Origin: Flavobacteriaceae bacterium
Lineage (GTDB): Bacteria; Bacteroidota; Bacteroidia; Flavobacteriales; Flavobacteriaceae
Length of the DNA stretch: 64,000 bases
Direction of reading: 5' to 3'
NCBI GenBank assembly: GCA_947446865.1
Contig: CANFHX010000005.1
Span: 1-64,000, forward strand
In this document: piece after piece, positions 58,948 through 64,000 of the stretch
Position numbering within the stretch: position 1 is the first letter of the stretch
Layout of the letters: every line of letters starts with the position of its first letter
Position numbers and translations under genes: made by a program
Notes under the pieces: generated by a model
What the model was told of the DNA's origin: nothing
Databases searched by the model: none
What the model saw: only the letters and a program-made list of their open reading frames with translations

Positions 58948-59763
58948 CTAATTAACGGTGTAATTCCTTGTGTCTATTTCCGATAAATGGAAATATCCTA
59001 AAGGGTAATCGTTTTCATTGGATTGATTGATAATATTGCCACGAAGAGTTGCAGGTGGAGTAGAGAAGGGGCTTCCGCCGCCACTTCCTGATATGTTAAG
59101 TAATTTTTCCATATAATTATAATACCGCAAAGAAATCCCTTCTAAACTAAATAGTAATTGATCTCCTGCTTTTAAATCTTTATCCGAATAAAAGCCAAAC
59201 ATTTGATTTCCTTGGAAAAATTCATCTTTTTGTGCTCGGTATTCAGGTGCTACTACTGCTGGATTTTTAATTCCAATTAGATAATTATTTATTTCTAAAC
59301 CATTATCTTGAAAAAAGAATTTCACCTGAATAACATCGCCTCCAAATCCTGGTACCGTAGTTTGTTCTATAGTTGGATGGATTGATGGAGTAGCCAAAAG
59401 TTTTTCGGTAGAAGAATAGTTTTGCCCAGCATATTGAATAGTCAAAGTATAACTTTCATTTATAACTGGGTTGAAATTAGTACAAATATACTCACCTGTA
59501 TTGAGAGTTTCTGTAAATGTGAAAATAGTATTGGTACTATTGGTAACTAGTACCGTTGCACCTGAAACTACAGGAATTAAGGAACTATAAAAATCGGTGG
59601 TTGTGGTAAGTTTGATTTTTTGGGTACTTCCAGAAGTGCCTTTTTGCCATAAAATGTTGGCATCAATTACCAGTTTTGGGTTGGCAGTATCCAAAGGAAT
59701 ATCCACTTTAGTTTCACAACTTGCGAATAATACGATTGCTAAAAGGTAGATTATATTTTTCAT
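58948..59763 (-). CDS. DUF4249 lipoprotein, TonB-receptor partner
   Basis: This 271-residue envelope lipoprotein has leader 'YLLAIVLFASC' (acylated Cys16) followed by 'ETKVDIPLDTANPKLVIDA', the standard opening of the DUF4249 family. A beta-rich body follows with 'VVSGATVLVTNS', 'GEYICTNF' and 'YTLTIQYAGQNYSS'. Such proteins are encoded next to TonB-dependent receptors in Bacteroidota and are thought to be surface or periplasmic accessory proteins; the ligand is unknown. It begins 4 bases after the receptor stop, so the pair is an operon. Confidence 0.88.
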   Translation of the reverse strand: MKNIIYLLAIVLFASCETKVDIPLDTANPKLVIDANILWQKGTSGSTQKIKLTTTTDFYSSLIPVVSGATVLVTNSTNTIFTFTETLNTGEYICTNFNPVINESYTLTIQYAGQNYSSTEKLLATPSIHPTIEQTTVPGFGGDVIQVKFFFQDNGLEINNYLIGIKNPAVVAPEYRAQKDEFFQGNQMFGFYSDKDLKAGDQLLFSLEGISLRYYNYMEKLLNISGSGGGSPFSTPPATLRGNIINQSNENDYPLGYFHLSEIDTRNYTVN

Positions 59764-59767
59764 ATTT

Positions 59768-62140
59768 TTAGAATTTAAAGTTATAGGAAACTGCTGGCAC
59801 CATTCCGAAAATGGATAATTTTATTGCTTCGTTTTGCCCTGAATCTTGGTTTTGACGGAAACTAATAGATGCCGCATTCTTTCTAGAATAAAGGTTATAG
59901 ATACTAAAAACCCATTCGCCTTTCCATTTTTTTGCTTCGTTGTGCTTTGGAGTTAAGGTAGCCGAAATATCTAAGTGGTGGTACAACGGAAGGTTGTTTT
60001 CATTGCGCATTCCATAACTCGGCACGGTAATTCCTTGGTAGGTATATTGTCCGTTTGGATAGGTTACAGGTTGGCCCGTTTGTAAGATGAAATTGGCTCC
60101 AAAATTCCATTTTTTATTGTATTTATAGGAACTTGTAATGGCTAAATTATGGGTTTTATCATAAGCCGAACGGTACCAATTACCATTGTTAATTCCATTT
60201 TCACTAGCAGTTCTGCCAGGAGTTCTTTGCTCCGAACGAGAAAGGGTATATGCAATCCAACCACTTAATTTTCCGGTGTTTTTTCGCAACATGAATTCCA
60301 ATCCATACGAACGCATTTCGCCGTTTAGTACTACTTGTTCGATGGCTTCATTTGCAATTAAATTCGCACCATCAATATAGTCCATGCGATTTTTAATTTT
60401 CTTGTAATAACTTTCTACTTCTAGCGAATAGGTATCGTCTTTAAAATTTGTGAAATAACCAACTGCAAATTGATCGGCAATTTGAGGTTTTATGTAACTA
60501 TCACTTGGCGTCCAAACATCAAGTGGCGTTGGTGAAGCAGTATTAGAAACCAATTGTAAATATTGCACCATTCTGTTATAACTTGCTTTCACCGATTTGT
60601 TTTCTGCTAATTCATAGGCCACTGAAAAGCGAGGTTCAAAATTATTGAAGTTGGCCATCGATTTATTTCTGCCGTAGAATTCCGTTCTGATAGGAGTTGC
60701 TTTTTCGTAAATTTTCAAATCTGAATCGTACGTAACGGCTTGGTTATTGGCATATAGATTTTTAGTAGAACTTCCTAATCGGGAAAACATACTGTATCTA
60801 AAACCATATTCTACACTGATTTTATCGGTTACTTTTTGTTCGGCATCCAAATAAATAGAAGGTTCCACCGCATATTTTTTTTCTATTTGTTTGAAATTAA
60901 TTCCAGAACTAGAATTCGATGGGTTTATCGTTCCTGGATTGAAATCGTAATAAATAGCATTTGCACCATAATTCAACTTGATTTTATTGGATAAATAATA
61001 TTTAAAATCGTATTTTAAATTATAATTTTTTATTCCAGAATCCCAGTTGAAACCTACAAAATCTAAATTTAAACCATAGTAATAGTCGCTATAAATCATC
61101 GATAAATTTGAAAATAACTTATCGGTATATAAATGATTCCAACGCAAGTTTAAAGTAGAATTTCCATACGTATTGGTGAAACTTTGGTTTAAAGAAAAGA
61201 CATCTCTACCAAAATATCCCGAAAGGAACAAATTATTGCTTTTATTGAATTTGTAATTTAATTTGGTGTTCAAATCATAAAAATAAGCCGAGTTTTTATT
61301 GTTGGATAATTTCAAAAATAAATGCGCATAGGATGCCCTACCGCCAATAAGGAAGGAACCTTTGTCTTTTACGATAGGACCTTCTGCAAGTAATCGACTA
61401 GAAATTAATCCGATACCTCCGTTCATGTGAAAACTGTTGCTGTTTCCATCTTTTTGATAAATATCCAAAACCGTAGAGGCTCTTCCTCCAAATCGTGCAG
61501 GAATACCACCTTTGTAAAGTTTCAAGTCTTTAATCGCATCCGGATTGAAAACCGAAAAGAATCCGAATAAATGGGAGGAATTAAAAATAGTGGCTTCGTC
61601 TAAAAGAATTAAATTTTGATCAGCACCACCACCACGAACATTAAACCCCGATTGTCCTTCGCCAGCATTAGTAACCCCTGGCAAAAACAAAATAGATTTT
61701 ATAATATCAACTTCACCAAGAACTACAGGCATTTGTTTGATGGCAGAAATAGACAATTTATTAACACTCATTTCGGGTTTTCTAGTGTTGGTTTTATTTT
61801 TTTCGGAGAAGACCACTTCTTCTAATACCTGACCCACTTCTGTCAAACTATAATTCTTGCGAAGGTTTTGGCTGAGGGCTATTTTTTCTGTAATGGTTTC
61901 GTAACTAACATAACGGATGTTTATTTCGTAATCCCCTTTTGGTAACGTTAGGGAATAAAAACCATATTCATTGGTTGTGGCAAATGCATTAGTTCCTTTA
62001 ATGGCAATGCTTACACCAATCAGGGTTTCGTTATTTTTTTTATCGGAAATGGTGCCACTCAAGGTGAATTTTTCTTGAGAAAAACCACTGCTAAAGGCAA
62101 ATAAAGAAAGCAGAAGGATAACAGTATTTTTTAAACGCAT
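59768..62140 (-). CDS. TonB-dependent receptor with carboxypeptidase-like domain
   Basis: This 790-residue outer-membrane receptor has signal peptide 'LLSLFAFSSGFSQ'. A carboxypeptidase-regulatory-like domain lies at about 25-105 ('LSGTISDKKNNETLIGVSIAI'). The plug follows at about 120-225, with 'DIIKSILFLPGVTNAGEGQSGFNVRGG' (split near 150-170) and 'RFGGRASTVLDIYQKDG'. A 22-stranded-type barrel ends in 'MVPAVSYNFKF', with the expected terminal Phe. It is the energy-coupled partner of the DUF4249 lipoprotein downstream. This receptor class is not SusC, since no SusD-like gene is present, and its substrate is unknown. Confidence 0.94.
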   Translation of the reverse strand: MRLKNTVILLLSLFAFSSGFSQEKFTLSGTISDKKNNETLIGVSIAIKGTNAFATTNEYGFYSLTLPKGDYEINIRYVSYETITEKIALSQNLRKNYSLTEVGQVLEEVVFSEKNKTNTRKPEMSVNKLSISAIKQMPVVLGEVDIIKSILFLPGVTNAGEGQSGFNVRGGGADQNLILLDEATIFNSSHLFGFFSVFNPDAIKDLKLYKGGIPARFGGRASTVLDIYQKDGNSNSFHMNGGIGLISSRLLAEGPIVKDKGSFLIGGRASYAHLFLKLSNNKNSAYFYDLNTKLNYKFNKSNNLFLSGYFGRDVFSLNQSFTNTYGNSTLNLRWNHLYTDKLFSNLSMIYSDYYYGLNLDFVGFNWDSGIKNYNLKYDFKYYLSNKIKLNYGANAIYYDFNPGTINPSNSSSGINFKQIEKKYAVEPSIYLDAEQKVTDKISVEYGFRYSMFSRLGSSTKNLYANNQAVTYDSDLKIYEKATPIRTEFYGRNKSMANFNNFEPRFSVAYELAENKSVKASYNRMVQYLQLVSNTASPTPLDVWTPSDSYIKPQIADQFAVGYFTNFKDDTYSLEVESYYKKIKNRMDYIDGANLIANEAIEQVVLNGEMRSYGLEFMLRKNTGKLSGWIAYTLSRSEQRTPGRTASENGINNGNWYRSAYDKTHNLAITSSYKYNKKWNFGANFILQTGQPVTYPNGQYTYQGITVPSYGMRNENNLPLYHHLDISATLTPKHNEAKKWKGEWVFSIYNLYSRKNAASISFRQNQDSGQNEAIKLSIFGMVPAVSYNFKF

Positions 62141-62271
62141 AGTACTTAATTTAGATTTGCAAATTTGATAAAAATATATAATTTCTGATACTTTAAATAT
62201 GTTAATGTATGGTTAATAATTAAAGGGTTGTAAATAATTTTTAGATACTTTTACAAACTATAGAAACACCA

Positions 62272-62985
62272 ATGAGAATTTCTTTTTTACTTCTTTTCTT
62301 ATTCTATTTTTCTTTTAATGTTCAAGCACAATTTGAAGCATCTAAAAGAAAAGTAAATATTAGCGCAGTTCCAAATAAGGCTCCAAAACAGAAAGCAAAT
62401 GTTCCTGAAAAATCACGAAAATCGTTTTTTCCTGATATTAAATTTGAAAGTCAGATATTAAAAAAACCAGAGGATAAGTTTTTAAAAGGATTGCCTGAAA
62501 TTCCTAAAGTAGGAGAGGTTCAAAACCCAAAATCGTATGCTTTAAAAAATCCTGCAGAAGATTATACCGAGAAATTTAACCAACAACTAAAGGAAGATGG
62601 TATTCGCCCGGAGTTGTTTAACAGAGATATGAATTTAGGGCAATTTGTTGTCTATACTCCTAAGATAAATTTAAATTCCCGCGATTATGGTGCTATTGAT
62701 GGCGATATTGTTCGGGTTTGGGTTAACGGGAAGATAGAAACTAATCGTATTTTTTTGGATGCTAAATTCCAAGAAATTGTTTTAGATTTAGATAAAGGTG
62801 TTAATGTTATAGAAATTGAAGCTCTTAATTATGGTGAATTATCTCCAAATACAGGTCAGTTTACCTTTTATGATGAGAATAAAGAGTTTGTTACAAATCA
62901 ATATTGGAATTTAGGAATTGGCTTTAAAGCCAGAATATTGATAGAATATAAAGACAAAATTTTGAAAAAGATAGACGAAAAATAA
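62272..62985 (+). CDS. Secreted protein of unknown function, 237 residues
   Basis: I do not recognise a named family. A signal peptide ('LLFLFYFSFNVQAQ') is followed by a basic, proline-rich segment ('VPNKAPKQKANVPEKSRKS') and a region of short beta strands. The C-terminal part, about residues 120-230, includes 'RDYGAIDGDIVRVWVNGK' and 'LDLDKGVNVIEIEALNYGE' and looks like a jelly-roll or Ig-like beta domain. It has no lipobox or T9SS domain. It is divergent from the TonB-receptor pair across a 131-base gap. Confidence 0.8.
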   Translation: MRISFLLLFLFYFSFNVQAQFEASKRKVNISAVPNKAPKQKANVPEKSRKSFFPDIKFESQILKKPEDKFLKGLPEIPKVGEVQNPKSYALKNPAEDYTEKFNQQLKEDGIRPELFNRDMNLGQFVVYTPKINLNSRDYGAIDGDIVRVWVNGKIETNRIFLDAKFQEIVLDLDKGVNVIEIEALNYGELSPNTGQFTFYDENKEFVTNQYWNLGIGFKARILIEYKDKILKKIDEK

Positions 62986-63152
62986 AATTTCATTTTATCC
63001 GTTTTTTTATATTTAAAGAATAACTTGGTAATGAAAAATTAGTGACCTAAAAAAACCTCAAAAATTAAGATCAAAATTTCGTAATAAATCTTCTATTGAT
63101 TGCAACTCCAGCTTACCTCTTTATATTTTTTTTAAAGCAACTATTATTGTAT

Positions 63153-63160
63153 TATATTTG
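63153..63160 (+). promoter_or_regulatory. Candidate -7 element of the permease gene
   Basis: TATATTTG fits TAnnTTTG and lies 36 bases before the permease start codon. No ideal -33 TTG is seen. Confidence 0.45.
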
Positions 63161-63195
63161 TTTTTCATAATTTTTACAAAAACAATTTATAATAT

Positions 63196-64000
63196 ATGAA
63201 TTTTTCCAATTTATTTCGAAAAAAATCTACAAAAGTTATCCTTCAAGAAGGCGGAGATGGTGAACACTCCGGCTTAAATAAAGTCTTAACCGTTAAAGAC
63301 TTAACCTTTTTCGGAATAGCAGCTATTATCGGCGGAGGTACTTTTAGTGCCATTGGTAATGCTTGTTTTTCTGGTGGTCCTGCAGTTGTCATATTGTATA
63401 TTATGTGTGCTATAGCCTGCGGATTTACAGCAATGTGTTATGCCGAATTTGCTTCTCGAGTTCCTGTTTCTGGAAGTGCTTATACGTATGCTTATGTTTC
63501 TTTTGGTGAAATTTTTGCATGGATTATTGGTTGGGCATTAATTATGGAATATTCGATAGGAAATATTTACATTGCTTTTTCTTGGAGTGGCTATTTCACT
63601 AATTTATTAGATACTTTCGGACTTCATTTGCCCGAATGGTTGACAATAAATTACAAATCGGCACAAGATGCATTTATTGCAAATAAAGGCACTGAAGGCT
63701 TGATGGCATGGAAAAACGCACCTGTTTTTGGTGGATTAAGAATAATTTTTGATTTACCAGCCGTGGTCATTAATTTACTAATTACTTATCTAGTTTACCG
63801 AGGCACTAAAGAATCTAAGAATTTTAGCAACATAATGGTTTATATAAAGTTAGTAATTATAGCCTTGGTAATTGTGGTAGGAGCTTTTTATATTGATATT
63901 GATAATTGGACTCCGTTTATGCCTAATGGTTTTAGTGGGGTAATGGGGGGCGTTTCGGCAGTTTTCTTTGCTTATATAGGATTTGATGCGGTTTCCACTT
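63196..64000 (+). CDS. APC-family amino-acid permease (3' end outside the window)
   Basis: The first 268 codons of a polytopic transporter run off the right edge. After a short hydrophilic N-terminus comes the family signature 'LTVKDLTFFGIAAIIGGGTFSAIG' (split near residues 30-53), with the Gly-rich unwound part of helix 1. 'FASRVPVSGSAYTYAYVSFGE' marks helices 2-3, followed by 'GWALIMEYSIGN' and 'FFAYIGFDAVST' in helix 6. This is the cationic amino-acid transporter/YfnA type of the APC superfamily. Substrate specificity cannot be read from the fragment. Confidence 0.93.
   Translation, partial: MNFSNLFRKKSTKVILQEGGDGEHSGLNKVLTVKDLTFFGIAAIIGGGTFSAIGNACFSGGPAVVILYIMCAIACGFTAMCYAEFASRVPVSGSAYTYAYVSFGEIFAWIIGWALIMEYSIGNIYIAFSWSGYFTNLLDTFGLHLPEWLTINYKSAQDAFIANKGTEGLMAWKNAPVFGGLRIIFDLPAVVINLLITYLVYRGTKESKNFSNIMVYIKLVIIALVIVVGAFYIDIDNWTPFMPNGFSGVMGGVSAVFFAYIGFDAVST

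Overview
The window is a chromosomal segment of a low-GC member of the Bacteroidota, most likely a Flavobacterium or a close relative in the Flavobacteriaceae. The evidence is a type IX secretion (T9SS) sorting domain, TonB-dependent receptors with carboxypeptidase-like N-terminal domains and a DUF4249 partner, a bacillithiol deacetylase, menaquinone genes, promoters of the TAnnTTTG type, and a general lack of Shine-Dalgarno sequences. Most of it is ordinary housekeeping sequence. No rRNA, CRISPR array, complete insertion sequence or intact prophage was seen.

Layout. 1-6.6 kb: 3' part of rpsA, a TonB-dependent receptor, an ArsC-like reductase, a CPBP membrane protease and a menE-like ligase. 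6.6-14.7 kb is a rearranged region: twin inverted repeats, a secreted M1 peptidase, a T9SS leucine-rich protein, a truncated second copy of the peptidase 5' end joined in frame to a copy of the 3' end of the neighbouring acyl-CoA carboxylase gene, a hypothetical gene, a tandem array, and the intact carboxylase. 14.9-23.1 kb is a phosphate island: DUF47 accessory protein, PiT transporter, OprO/P-like porin, pstSCAB and phoU. Two similar candidate Pho boxes precede its two transcription units. 23.1-36.4 kb: dienelactone hydrolase, purL, a beta-helix lipoprotein, thioesterase-menF-bshB1, tRNA-His, a dihaem peroxidase, fabG and a VWA membrane protein. 36.6-41.5 kb: two unrecognised secreted proteins and an LTA-synthase-like sulfatase. 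41.7-46.8 kb is a compact six-gene cluster: secreted thioredoxin, ApbE flavin transferase, a tiny DUF4266 lipoprotein ending in a CGC tail, a DUF3570 outer-membrane protein, a response regulator and a histidine kinase. 46.9-52.3 kb: valS, DUF1573, DUF1456, an esterase and a TerB-like protein. 52.3-54.5 kb is a small insertion: a frameshifted HNH nuclease gene, a duplicated uvrB 3' end and an FkbM methyltransferase. 54.5-63 kb: uvrB, a toxin-antitoxin pair, rlmF, thiamine pyrophosphokinase, a DUF4249/TonB-receptor pair and a secreted protein. The window ends inside an APC amino-acid permease.

The most notable points are these. (1) The thioredoxin/ApbE/DUF4266/DUF3570/two-component cluster looks like a regulated envelope redox or metal system of unknown function and is the best candidate for an undescribed system. 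(2) A family of heptanucleotide arrays recurs at least six times. Two of the arrays lie inside the reading frames of purL and valS. (3) At two loci (carboxylase and uvrB) the 3' end of a core gene is duplicated downstream with foreign cargo between the copies. (4) The two phosphate units share a TTAACA-N5-TTAACA-N9 arrangement relative to the -7 element.
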